A stretch of 64,000 nucleotides of DNA from Myrica gale. Its lineage: Eukaryota; Streptophyta; Magnoliopsida; Fagales; Myricaceae. The translations under genes and the position numbers were made by a program. The stretch covers positions 4,548,001 through 4,612,000 of the forward strand of contig OZ005618.1 of assembly GCA_963930655.1 (NCBI GenBank), written 5' to 3'. Shown here piece after piece: positions 34,371 to 44,869 of the stretch. The number at the start of each line of letters is the position of its first letter. The stretch's first letter is position 1. Under the pieces are notes generated by a model. That model made no database searches and was not told the origin of the DNA. It saw nothing but the letters and a program-made list of their open reading frames with translations.

Positions 34371-35384
34371 GTCATAATAGAATCTATCTCTTGCAGTGGT
34401 GATCAGTTGTCGCTCCCTGCGAGTGCTCTTAGAACATGTTCGGTAGGTGTGATGTTGAATGCCATAAAAGATTAAAGTGACGCTCTATTAATACTAATTA
34501 GTTCTAGGAGGAATACGTAATGGTCCAACAAGTGTCATGAGTTCAAGTCACCGGAGTATCATCACGAGGGAGGGAATATTAATGTTGGCATTTCACAATA
34601 CCCAATTAATTTTAGGAGGGGTGATAGGGGTCCGACAAGAACAAGCATGACCTCCTGTCCACCTAACTATTAGGGAGTAAGTTTTTTAATCCAAGCAATT
34701 CCTTTGGTGATAATACCAATATGTGATTGATTAAATAAAAGATGTGCATCCATATATTATGGAATACTTCTCAATGTAATGTTCTATCGGCCTTGTTTCA
34801 CTACAGTGTGATATAATAGTCCATAATATATTTTAAAAGATAATACAGTTGGATAAATAATAAAGAATTGTTAAAAAAGGTACTTAATTTGTTTCGAGAA
34901 AATTCTTGCTTCAATTTTTTTTTTGTGACATCCATTCAGGTACCATAAATTTTTCCGTATTTACTCGTGCAATCTTTCACCATACCATGGTATTGAGTTG
35001 GCCAGACTCCAGAGTCTATGTTGGTCTATTCCAGGGACGAAATTATTCGGCTAAGCCTTTCTCAAACTGTACTGAGTCTTGTTGCATCAAATGAGTACAT
35101 CTCAAACAAGCTTGGGAAAAGCTTTCATGATCATTTCACCTAAAATCATACCGAATGGTAACTTCGGGACCTACATAGTCTCATGGAAGATGGACTTACC
35201 AGCCCGCATCAACGTAAGTTCTCTAGAGACATATAAGACATTAACGGAAAGGGGTTGAGATCAGTAGCCAGAAGCTAAATTTTTCAGATAAATAGAAGCT
35301 AGAAATGCGTGTCAAATTTGAACAAGTTGGTCAAGTTTTAAGACAATTCCTACGTCTGTCTGCACCGCTTTGATCAAACCCTCG

Positions 35385-35650
35385 ATACAATTAATGATCT
35401 TCAACTCAAAGAGTCGAACTCCCAAGCGAATAACCTGCTTTCAATCTTTGCAGTACCCGAGAGCGTAGGAGTCATAGTGAGGCCCTTCTCCAAAACCACG
35501 CACGTTCTCGCGCGCCATATTATGCCATGGGGATGTTACGCCCTGCGGAGTCCGAACGTTTCGCTGTCCGAGAAGCAAAGCTTTCCAGTCAAGTCGTCAA
35601 GAGTTTGTTGCCTTGGACGACATTCTCGATCCATATGTTTGGCTTTGAAG
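35385..35650 (-). pseudogene. B3-like pseudogene (unit 2)
   Basis: Counterpart of the pseudogene at 27230-27704. Its 5' third is missing: homology stops at about 35650, where unrelated sequence begins. It keeps pieces matching the complement of the CDSYALGCKDLF region (about 35440-35490) and the LYLSHNETF region (about 35555-35590), with roughly 130 bp deleted between them and no open frame. Confidence 0.7.
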
Positions 35651-35655
35651 GAAAG

Positions 35656-35885
35656 TGTCACGCCCCCAAAAATAAACAGTGGAATTTTCAAAAAAACAAG
35701 TTTAATAAATTATCTTCTTTAATCGAAAGAAAACATAAAATTGTATCCAGCCTGCAAATCATTTAAGTCTACACGTTTTTGAAAAATTTTTAAAAGAGAA
35801 AAAAAATAATCTCGGAGTGAATTCGACAATTCAGTAAACAGAGAATACAAATATTTTTTTCTTTAAACATAAATACAGAAAATAG
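35656..35885. mobile_element. Possible LTR fragment
   Basis: Begins TGTCACGCCCCC, the kind of start seen in many plant Gypsy LTRs, and sits exactly where unit 1 and unit 2 stop matching. No partner LTR or internal region seen. Tentative. Confidence 0.3.
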
Positions 35886-36101
35886 AATAGTTTTACTGGA
35901 CAATCCCATCTATTATTCATTATTTTTTTTCTGAAACAGTACATATGATGCAACTCTTTAAATCCACATCCAGAAGTCCGATTACTGAAACTATTAATAG
36001 CTGCAGAAACATAAGCATAATTAACATGACTAAGAAAAAGGCAAAGGGAGACCACGACTACATAAAAGTTTGAACTTTGCACCGTCTTAGAATCAAATTA
36101 T

Positions 36102-36641
36102 TCAAATTCTAAGACAAATGCTATCATCAGTACTACTGCCGCCATCATCCCCTTGATATTTCTTGATGACCTTCAACTGGAAGAGTCCAAGTTCTTTATT
36201 CCAGCGCAACCCGATCTCGTCTCCCAAGTGAAAAACCTTATTTTCGACCAGATCCTTGCACCCAAGAGCGTAGTAGTCAATGTGAGCCCCTCTCTCGAAA
36301 AACATGTTCAGGCCTTGATATGCTATGGGGCTGTTGGCATCAGTGATATCCATTATCATAACATGCAACCTGTTACCAACCACTATTTTGGAGGCATTTT
36401 CTACGGTCCAGTACCGGAAAACATATTCGAAAGTCTCATTGTGCGTCAGATAAAGCTTTCGAGTCGCGATGTGGTTGAAGCTGAAAACTTTCTTGATCCA
36501 GAAGTCGACCGGTGGAGGAGGCAGCCAGTCTCTGATTTCCACCACGCATACTGGGGTGAATTTGTGTACCCAGTTTTGAGCTTTGGCGGCTTCTTCTTCG
36601 GCTTTGGTCGGAAAAAAATTGTAGAAGAGAACTTTCTTCAT
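36102..36641 (-). CDS. B3-like domain protein, copy 2 (single exon)
   Basis: Intact 179-residue frame from the ATG at 36641, nearly identical to copy 1 (MKKVLFYNFFPTKAEEE start, WIKKVFSFNHI, GNRLHVMIMDITD, HLGDEIGLRWNKELGLF). Same single-exon B3-fold pattern and the same doubts about DNA binding. The TATA-like element of copies 1 and 3 (TATAAATC) reads GATAAATC here (complement of 36692-36699), so basal promoter strength may differ. It is the unit 2 counterpart of copy 1. Confidence 0.72.
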   Translation of the reverse strand: MKKVLFYNFFPTKAEEEAAKAQNWVHKFTPVCVVEIRDWLPPPPVDFWIKKVFSFNHIATRKLYLTHNETFEYVFRYWTVENASKIVVGNRLHVMIMDITDANSPIAYQGLNMFFERGAHIDYYALGCKDLVENKVFHLGDEIGLRWNKELGLFQLKVIKKYQGDDGGSSTDDSICLRI

Positions 36642-38500
36642 GACGGCCGAGTGGGTTGAAGGTTGATGAAGAATCAGGGTTGAGGTCTTGTGATTTATCG
36701 AAGAACGAAGGTGGTAAAAATGGAAAGTTTTCTGTAATGGACACGTCTTGTAATGGAGGACATTGCCTTGCTGGACTCAGATCTGGCCCTTTCAGTGGCA
36801 ATTGCATTAAAACTTTATTATTGTTTTTATTTCCCTAAAGAAATGTTGTTCATACACTTGTCAACTGCAAAAAATCTAAGAAGCTTACCTCTGAGACTTA
36901 CCATATGATCATGATTAGGGAATGCTTAAGTTGCTATGCCTCTAATTAATCCGATCAAACAATGTTGCCAGATAATGGACAATCGCCTACTTATTATGGT
37001 TACACTCAATTAGGAAAATCCAGACACACATTCACATAAACCGAGCTCTAATATACTTGGTCCAGTATCCGCACGAGTTAGGTTCAACACCACGATGAAT
37101 TCTAGAAAGATTGACAGACCCACTGAATAACCTCTTATTCAAGTCATTAATTTTTTACGCAAGTGGTGGTTTGAATCCCTATGTGTGTGCTTAACTGTAC
37201 TCTTAAGGTCTGCTGCCATGTGACCTACTCAGGAGGGTTGAGAATTAGTTTTAGGTTTCAAAGATTATAATTGATTATTGAATTATCATCTGTACTTATC
37301 TTGTAAAGAGGTGACTCAATAATACAAACTCACTTTTCTTTTTCTTTCCTGATCTAGGGTAAATGACTTCTTAATTTTAGCCTTTTTTAGGAGCTCGCCT
37401 GATTTTTGTAGTATCTAATTAGTTCTTAACACAAAGAAGTTCAAAATTTATTACCAAATCTCGTGCTCTTTATGTTGCTGTGGTGTCATTATTAATCAAC
37501 CTTGTCTTGATGCCCATGACATTTATCACAAGACATTTATTGCTTTATAACCATATATATCCAAGAGGAGAAAAAGAACGAAACGCAACCCATATAAGAT
37601 TGAATCAGGCCGTCCGAGCCCTAATATTCTATTGCCCTATTTCCACCCCTGCATCATAAAATTTCCAGACACTAAACATATAGCAGATGGTGTTTTTTTA
37701 GATCCACACACCTATATATTGCAGGTTTTTCCAACGTGTAAGTCCAACTTAATTTTGCAAACAGCTTAGCATTATATATTTCGGATGAAATATACAGATC
37801 CCTATCAGTTATAGGCTCATGACATATACGTACCCGGCCCAAGAATTATCTTTATTATTAGTTATTTTTATTATTGTTTGTACTACAAAGATAATTGTTT
37901 TATTGGGATAAATATAATTACTTTGCATTAAAGTCGTATTAGATGATGGAGTATTAAGCAAGAGATTTAATTCATACTAAAAATCTAGTACTTGATGGTA
38001 GCAACAACATAACTAAAGCTAAGAGTAAGACCAGCAATCACAAGAACTTTACATAACCAAGGATCAGAATCCTCTCTAATTTATTACCCTAAAGAGATCA
38101 TAGACACAGCATAGGGGTCTCACAGTGGGGTCCAAAATGCTTGGTAAATGAATTGGATGATCTAATTCAAAAAGAGATAGACATAATATATGAGTCTCAT
38201 AACATCTAATACTGTTAGTATGATCTAATTCAAAAAGAGATAGATACAACATATAGGTCCTAAAGTATTTAATACTGTCAGTATGAATTACCGAGCAATG
38301 TGGACTTCATTGTGGGACTCGTATGTTGTGTCTATCTCTATACGAATTGAACTAGTCAATTCGCGTAATGTGAACCCCACTGTGAGACTCATATGTTGTA
38401 TCTATCTCTTTATGAATTGAATCATCCAATTCGAACAACAAATTAAAAATAATCTCCAAAAATAAAGGCATACATCTAGAAGAACACCATTTCAATCCAA
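36642..38500. other. Conserved 5' flank of B3-like copy 2 and AT-rich repeats
   Basis: Matches 30426-32060 of unit 1. The GATGATCTAATTC repeats at 38100-38450 are more numerous than in unit 1 (about four imperfect copies), showing local expansion or contraction after duplication. No gene seen. Confidence 0.55.
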
Positions 38501-39376
38501 GAGCAAGACCATGGCAGCAGCAATCACAATGAGTGGGCTTAAAAGAGTCAACTTTATACCAATTAATTTTCACGTACAGAACAAAAAACCGCATTGCGTG
38601 TTTTTTCTCTTTGAAACAAGAAATATGGCCCTGAATTTTTTCTTATCCAAACAGGTTGTATCAGTAGTAGCTAGTAGTGGTGGTGTTTATGTGATAAAAT
38701 TTTTTGGGGCATGAGAGAGAAAAAGTGAAGCTAGATAGAAATAATTTGAATGATTTTTTAAATATTTATTACACTGAAAATAAATGATTTAATGGAAAGA
38801 AATATATTATTTTATAAATATTTTATCAGATAAAATCACACAAAAGTTGTACATCACTAAATCCCCGCCCTGCTCCACCGCATTTTACACTCCTCCAGCC
38901 TGCTCCGCCGCTTCATCTTGATTGTTTATTTCTGTTTTCTATCCTATTTGGTTTGGACCTGCGTGCCATGTAACACCGAAAGGCTATGCTCGTCCGGATG
39001 CTGCCTCTATTGAAGGTCCGGTTCACCCATCGGAACCTCTGTTGTATTTTTATCCTTCCATTGTTTGCCCAGGGAAAAAAAAAACACCACTGAATCCCCA
39101 ACTAAGTGCGAGACTATTAACGTCTAGTGAACCAGTCCAATTGAAACTATTATAGTAAAGCTGATATATATTACTCAATTATTTTTCACGAACAACAGTA
39201 CAACTGATCATGGAAGGGCTACTGCACCCAGCAGTCCTCCTACTCATATTGAAACTATTAGTAAAGCTGAAACATGGGAAAGCACAGTTAACACAAGGGA
39301 AAAGAGAAACGAAAGCTCCTACGACTACTACATATATAGAGGTTTTGAACTGTCTTGAAAACAAAATATATATTGC

Positions 39377-39919
39377 TCAAATTTTCAGACAGATATTGCG
39401 AACACCACCGCGATCATTATCCGTTTGATACTTGATGATCTGGAACTGAAAGAGTCCAAGTTCTTTGCTCCAGCGCAACCCGATCTCATCTCCCAAGTGA
39501 AAAACGTTCTTTTCGAACAGATCTTTGCACCCAAGAGCGTAGCTGTCGCAGTGAGGCCCTTTCTCTAAGAACACATTCTCGCCATGATAAGACAAGGGGC
39601 TGTTGCCATCAGTGACATCCATTATCATGACATGCATCCTGTTACCGGCCACTATGTGGGTGGCCTGTTCTACGGTCCAGTGCTGGAAAACATGGTCGAA
39701 CGTCTCGTTGTGCGACAGGTAGAGCTTCCCCGTCGAGATGCTGTTTAAGGCAACTACTTTCTCAATCCAGACATCGTCGAGCCGAGGAAGGGGCTGTCTG
39801 TTGTCTCTGATTTCCACCACGTATAAGGGGGTGACGTGATGCACCGAGTTGCGAGCCTTGGCGGCTTCTTCTTCGGCCTTGGTCGGAAAAAAATTGTAGA
39901 AGATTACTTTCCTCATCAT
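39377..39919 (-). CDS. B3-like domain protein, copy 3 (single exon)
   Basis: Intact 180-residue frame from the ATG at 39919 (MMRKVIFYNFFPTKAEEE). It is clearly diverged from copies 1 and 2 but keeps the same plan: WIEKVVALNSI, the VMIMDVTDGNSPL strand and HLGDEIGLRWSKELGLF. That the reading frame and these blocks persist despite divergence argues for past or present selection. The TATA-like TATAAATC is present upstream (complement of 39972-39979). The corresponding gene in unit 1 has been deleted. Function unknown beyond the probable B3 fold. Confidence 0.72.
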   Translation of the reverse strand: MMRKVIFYNFFPTKAEEEAAKARNSVHHVTPLYVVEIRDNRQPLPRLDDVWIEKVVALNSISTGKLYLSHNETFDHVFQHWTVEQATHIVAGNRMHVMIMDVTDGNSPLSYHGENVFLEKGPHCDSYALGCKDLFEKNVFHLGDEIGLRWSKELGLFQFQIIKYQTDNDRGGVRNICLKI

Positions 39920-39979
39920 GACGGCGGTATGTGTCGAAGTCGATGAAGAATCAGGGTTGATAAGGTCATGTGATTTATA

Positions 39980-41019
39980 GAAGAAGATGATGGTGCCTGT
40001 CGGTAAAAAAATAAAAACTGAAAAGTTTTATATTATGGAAATTTCTTGTAACGGAGGGAATTGCATGCCTTTTTGGACTCTGATATTTATGTTTTATTTT
40101 CTAGAGTAATCTTGTTCATACATTTGTCATCTTAAAAAACTTTAAAAGGTTTACTTGCTTCTCTAATTACCATATATATCAATGAAAAGTTGGGTGCCCG
40201 GTTTTACCATAAGTTAAACGCAAAAGAACCATAGATGGTTACACTCAGGTAGAGCGCGAAGGACCATCGTCTACTATGGTTACACTCGGGTAGAGAATAC
40301 TAACGTCATTCTTTCTGGCTTTTTTTCGTTTAAAAATAAAGCAAAATATTTTCTATACAATGATGATCATTCATGCACTAAAATATTTAAAAAATAAATA
40401 TAATTAATTAGTTAATGATCCATGCTTATCTTCTAAAAGGTTTGGATGAATATCCATTAATGTTGATACGAGTTCACTCTTTGCGTGAGGCCTCCCCAAT
40501 TTGGTGATCAAATTGAACGTTGCATGGTCACATTATTGGATAATTAATACGAGGGTTATTGAATATTGGAAGTCCATATATTGTGTCATCTATTTTCGAA
40601 TTGTAATATCTATAATAAATTAGAGATAGATCTGTATCTGAGATCTATGACATTAAAGTGCTCTCAGTTAACAAGAATTTTCCTATTGCTTAAATGTTTA
40701 TTTTAGCTTTTCTTAAAATCTCTGGGTTTTGTTTTGTAAAAGACCAAATTGGCCCTTGAGTTTTGCATCCTTTTAAAAAATGATCATTAGGTTTCAAATT
40801 TGCTCAAATTAGTCCCTGAGTTATTTTTGTTTGTCGATTTCATCCTTCCGTCTAATTATATTGCTTACATGTCCAGTAAGCTAACAAAGGAACACATCAT
40901 GTCCAATAAGAAGCCGCCACGTGTACAACTTTAGCATAAAATAAACACTCCAAAAAGGCAGCCACATTGATGAATACAAAGAAAAAACTAATCAATCGTA
41001 AACCTAACCCGATACGCCA
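39980..41019. other. 5' flank of B3-like copy 3, no gene seen
   Basis: Two short related segments at 40225-40300 share GGTTACACTC and GGTAGAG. 40740-40860 (GACCAAATTGGCCCTTGAG...) resembles one arm of a fold-back MITE. No coding region supported. Confidence 0.45.
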
Positions 41020-41625
41020 TACTTTTTTTTCTCTGAAAAGCTCACAATATATTAAAACAAACAAACCAGATTACAGGGGTGCATTGTCACAGCAGACAAT
41101 ACTACTAGGAATACAAGAAACATTAATAAACCTTGTTATACAAAATTGAGCAGCTCATTGAGCCAGTAAGGAATTCGAATGTCTTGGAACCCAAACCAAC
41201 GACCAATCCAGATGCTAAAAAAAACTCTGCGCAGAGATCCAACCATATCCTCAATCTGCAAGCAAGGAGACTGAGATGTAGAATTAACATCAGAGCATAA
41301 GATTTGGGAATCCAATTCAAAAATGACACGAGGCCAATCGTTCTCAAGCACTAATTCAACAGCTCTGACCGTAGCTAAAGTTTCACCAACCAAGGAATTC
41401 GTAACCTGTAAACATTTCGTATACATAGTACAAAGGGAACTAGAAGAATCTCTATAAGAGACGACTAGGAAAGAACCATTACTTCTAACGGCAACGTCGA
41501 AGTTAATCTTCAACCAACCGGGTTCAGGAGGAACTCATCTGAGTATGCAACGAAGGGTCTGAATAGAAACGAGAAAAGGATGACAGTTTGTCCTTGATAA
41601 TGCAAGGGGAACCTTCATGGAGAAG
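41020..41625 (-). mobile_element. LINE fragment with an RNase H-like domain
   Basis: On the minus strand, 41513-41136 encodes KINFDVAVRSNGSFLV, then RDSSSSL, LVGETLATVRAVEL and IFELDSQILCSDVN, the pattern of the RNase H-like (RVT_3) domain found in plant LINEs. A plus-strand T run (41024-41031) fits a 3' A tail on the minus strand. Unit 1 lacks it between about 33420 and 33480, so it inserted after the segmental duplication or was lost there. Confidence 0.7.
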
Positions 41626-42161
41626 ATTGTAAAACTCTAACTTCCATCATTATTATGCTAATTAAGACACTGCAAAGTATCCATAGATGTTGCTTAAATT
41701 TTTAGATAAAGCAGACTTTTCATTAAATCCTAACATTGTTAATACCATATATATATACACATTCATCATGCTTTTATCCATCAATAATAATTTCTACAAA
41801 TATATAATTTCTATGCTTACAATCATTATAAAATTACAAAAGATATATCCGTATAAAAATCATTTTTTTTCATTGTGGATATTATCGTAAAAAATCCATT
41901 TCGGATTTACAAATACATCACTCTAGATGGACAAGGATTTGTTGATTTTGACAAAACACTTTATTTTATCAAGGAAAAACATTCCATTTCACTCCCTCAC
42001 TATGAGACAAATGTCATTTTGAGTCCACAAATTACCAATATTTTGATCACATTAAGTCCTCAAACGACCAAAATGCATTATTATTCATCTTATCATAAGA
42101 TCTAACGGTCGATATTATGTCATGCAGCCTATTGTTTGTCTGTTTCAAATGTCAAAATTTA

Positions 42162-42528
42162 GGGATAAATACACTTAACCCCCTTATCTTTGGGGTCGTT
42201 TACGCTTTGCACTCCGATATTTTCTTTTTGATACGTTGGACCCATTATCTTCCACATTTTTGTAATGTGGACCCCGTACCCAATTTGGCCGTCTAAATTG
42301 ACGGATTTCGTCAACACATGCACCGGCTCGTCATGCCTCTGACGTTACCTTTGTAGCGGTCGACCGGTTCACGTGTTGACGAAATCCGTCAATTTAGACG
42401 GTCAAATCGGGTACGGGGTCTACATTGCAAAAATGTAGAAGATAATGGGTCCAATGTATCAAAAATAAAACATTCGGGTGCAAAGTGTAAATGACCCCAA
42501 AGATAAGGGGGCTAAGTGTATTTATCCC
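42162..42528. mobile_element. Fold-back Mutator-like MITE (9-bp target duplication)
   Basis: Ends GGGATAAATACACTTA in inverted orientation; the arms pair over nearly the whole length (for example GACGGATTTCGTCAACAC against its complement around a loop near 42330-42370). A perfect 9-bp direct repeat CAAAATTTA flanks it (42153-42161 and 42529-42537), the duplication length typical of Mutator-like elements. It is absent at the matching place in unit 1 (about 33885). Confidence 0.88.
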
Positions 42529-42904
42529 CAAAATTTAAGATGAATATTAATACATTTTGAAGTTTTAAAGATTAAATGTGATAAAATTGATAATTTATGA
42601 ACTCAAAATAAAATTGAAGTATTAGATCAAAAGTTAGAAGTGAAGATTCTCATTTTTGTCGATTAGGAGTGGTCGTGGACTTTGAAGCAATTATGTGATA
42701 AAGCTAACATTTGTACTTTAGCCTACATCTATCATGCTTTTGTTCTTTCTCTTCACAGAAACCCACCTGATACAATATATTCTTCGATACTATGACATTA
42801 ATCTTGCAGTTAACTATCTTTACTGATAATCATACTTTTACAATACTATAAACAATGTCTTTATAATTTTCAAGCAATATGCTGCAAAACACATGTGTGA
42901 TCTT

Positions 42905-43186
42905 TTTTTTTCTTTTGTAGACATAAATGGTAAGGCTGATATTAAGGGTTGGGACCTCGATCCTTGGACCGGCCATAGTAACAACATTATACATCGAGAA
43001 AACCTTTTGTTCGAGCTTAGGCGGGTCTAGCCTGCAAGCGGGATCGATGTGGAGGTTTGCAGAAACTCTCTCAAGATGGGTCAAGTCAAAATATGAATCA
43101 GTCTCATCACAGTGTTGAAGTTCCACAATGTCGCTTCCTGTAAACACTCTTAGAACAAGTCCGCTAGGTACGATGTTCAATGTCAT
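42905..43186 (-). other. Exon-like fragment, copy 2, unknown protein
   Basis: Open frame with LRVFTGSDIVELQHCDETD, then LTHLERVSANLHIDP and GPRIEVPTLNISLTIYVYK; homologous to 34119-34370. A GT donor may follow TIY. Family not recognised. Confidence 0.35.
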
Positions 43187-43887
43187 AAAAGACTTGAATG
43201 ATACTCTGACACCAAATAGTTTGAAGAGAAATAACGACTCAATAATCTGACAAATGGTATCAGAATCATTAGGTTATGAGTTCTAGTTGCGAAAGCATCA
43301 TCAAGAGGGGTGGATTATTAGAGTTTTACAATCCCCAATTAATTTTGGTGGAATAACAGCATAATGGTCCAACAAAAACAAACATGACCCCCCGTCCACC
43401 AAACTATTTGGGAGTAAGCTTTTTTATCCAAGCAAATCCTTTGGTGATAAAACCGATATGTGATTGATTAAATAAAACAAGTACATGCATATATTATGGA
43501 ATACTTCTCAATTTAATGTTCTATCGGCCTTGTAGTTCACTACATTGTCATATAATACTACAGAATATATTTTAAAAAGATAATGCAGCTGGATAAGTAA
43601 TAAAGAATTGTTAAAGAAAATGTAATTTGTTTCGAGAAAATTCTTGCTTCATTTTTTTAAGAGAAATTGGCTCAAGTATATACTCGTACAAGTAGAAATT
43701 TGAAGTTGCAATACTCATCTCCTTGATTTCTTTCTATTTTTTCATGCTTCATATATAATTATAAAAGTAAATAAATCCTTATTTTTCATAGCTTTCAAAT
43801 TGAAATTATATCATTGTTCAAAATTAAAAAAAATAAAAATATTTCATTAATAGAACATCAGAGAAAACAGAGCTAACTTTAATTTAA

Positions 43888-44195
43888 GGGATAGATACAC
43901 TTTGCCTCATTGTCTTTCGGGTTATTTACACTTTGCACCCCGATGTTTTATTTTTCATATATTGGATCCATTATCTTCCACATTTTTGCAATCTGGCATT
44001 GCCCCCCTTATCTTTAGAGACATTTACACATTGCACCCCACGTTTTAACGGAATCCGTCTAAATTAACGGACAATTTGGGTACGGAGTCCAAATTGAAAA
44101 AATGTGTAAATTAAAGGGTCCAATGTGTCAAAAATAATACATCGGATGCAAAATGTAAATTATCCCAAAGATATGGGGCAAAATGTATTTATCCC
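43888..44195. mobile_element. Fold-back Mutator-like MITE, second member
   Basis: Inverted ends GGGATAGATACACTTTG and GGGATAAATACATTTTG, with arms related to those of the element at 42162 (words GGTGCAAAGTGTAAAT and TGGGTCCAATG in both orientations). A perfect 9-bp direct repeat TTAATTTAA flanks it (43879-43887 and 44196-44204). Confidence 0.85.
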
Positions 44196-44282
44196 TTAAT
44201 TTAATTTATTTTATAGAATGAGGCAGTCCATTAATCAAAGAAACAAATATTTTGAACTTTTGAAGCTAATATTCAATATCTA

Positions 44283-44460
44283 GAGGTTGTTCGGTGATGT
44301 AGTATTTTGAGAATTTTTTGTGTTTTGAGAATATTTAGGTGATGTTAACTTTATTGGCATGCATGCAGTAGTTATTTTTAAGTGATGTTTAAAAACATGT
44401 TCGATTTGTGTATTCTCAGGATTCAAAAAATCTTGAGAATTTTAAAAAACCGAACAAGCC
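44283..44460. mobile_element. Tourist-like (PIF/Harbinger) MITE
   Basis: Ends are inverted copies containing CTTGTTCGGT/GTTGTTCGGT, with inner arms also inverted (TTTTGAGAATTTT against ATTCTCAAGATTTT). Flanked by the 3-bp direct repeat CTA (44280-44282 and 44461-44463). No coding capacity. Confidence 0.72.
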
Positions 44461-44869
44461 CTAATTAGTGTCCTCCTAATTAGTTAGATCGGTGGGCAAT
44501 AATTAGAGATTTAATTAAATTAAACAATACCAGCAGTAGTATTAATAAAACAAGAAGAAGAAGCCTATAATAAATAAATAAATAAATAAGAAGAAGAAGA
44601 AACCACGGGTCCACGAGTGCACCAAGAGAGTAAAAGAAATAGAAAGTCAATTCGAAGGAAGACGCCTTGGCGGAAAGAACGATAGCTCATTAGCCCTCGA
44701 TTTTGTCGTATGTTGACTCCGATCAAAACCCAGTTGAAATTGCAGATTTCAATCTCGGCTCAGATTCTTTCATTTTCTCGCATTTCCAAGCACGCTGAAG
44801 CTTTTCAAGTAGATAAGAAGAAAAAATAAATTTTTTTTTGTATCGTGTCTTCTGTTGATGTAATCACAC

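Larger units (their letters stand above)
26265..34900. repeat. Segmental duplication, unit 1
   Basis: Matches unit 2 in the same order: promoter-like start (26265 with 34940), pseudogene (27230 with 35385), B3-like gene (29886 with 36102), long 5' flank (30430-31700 with 36645-38080), AT-rich repeats (31.7 with 38.1 kb), the GCAGCAATCACAATGAG block (32089 with 38516), gene 3 flank (32820 with 39170), and the exon-like fragment (34119 with 42905). Unit 1 has about 2 kb at 27.7-29.7 kb absent from unit 2 and lacks gene 3. Confidence 0.85.
34935..43640. repeat. Segmental duplication, unit 2
   Basis: Second unit, colinear with unit 1. Differences: about 2 kb of unit 1 replaced by a short unrelated fragment (35656-35885), an extra B3-like gene retained (39377-39919), a LINE fragment inserted (about 41020-41625) and a fold-back MITE inserted (42162-42528). 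Confidence 0.85.
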
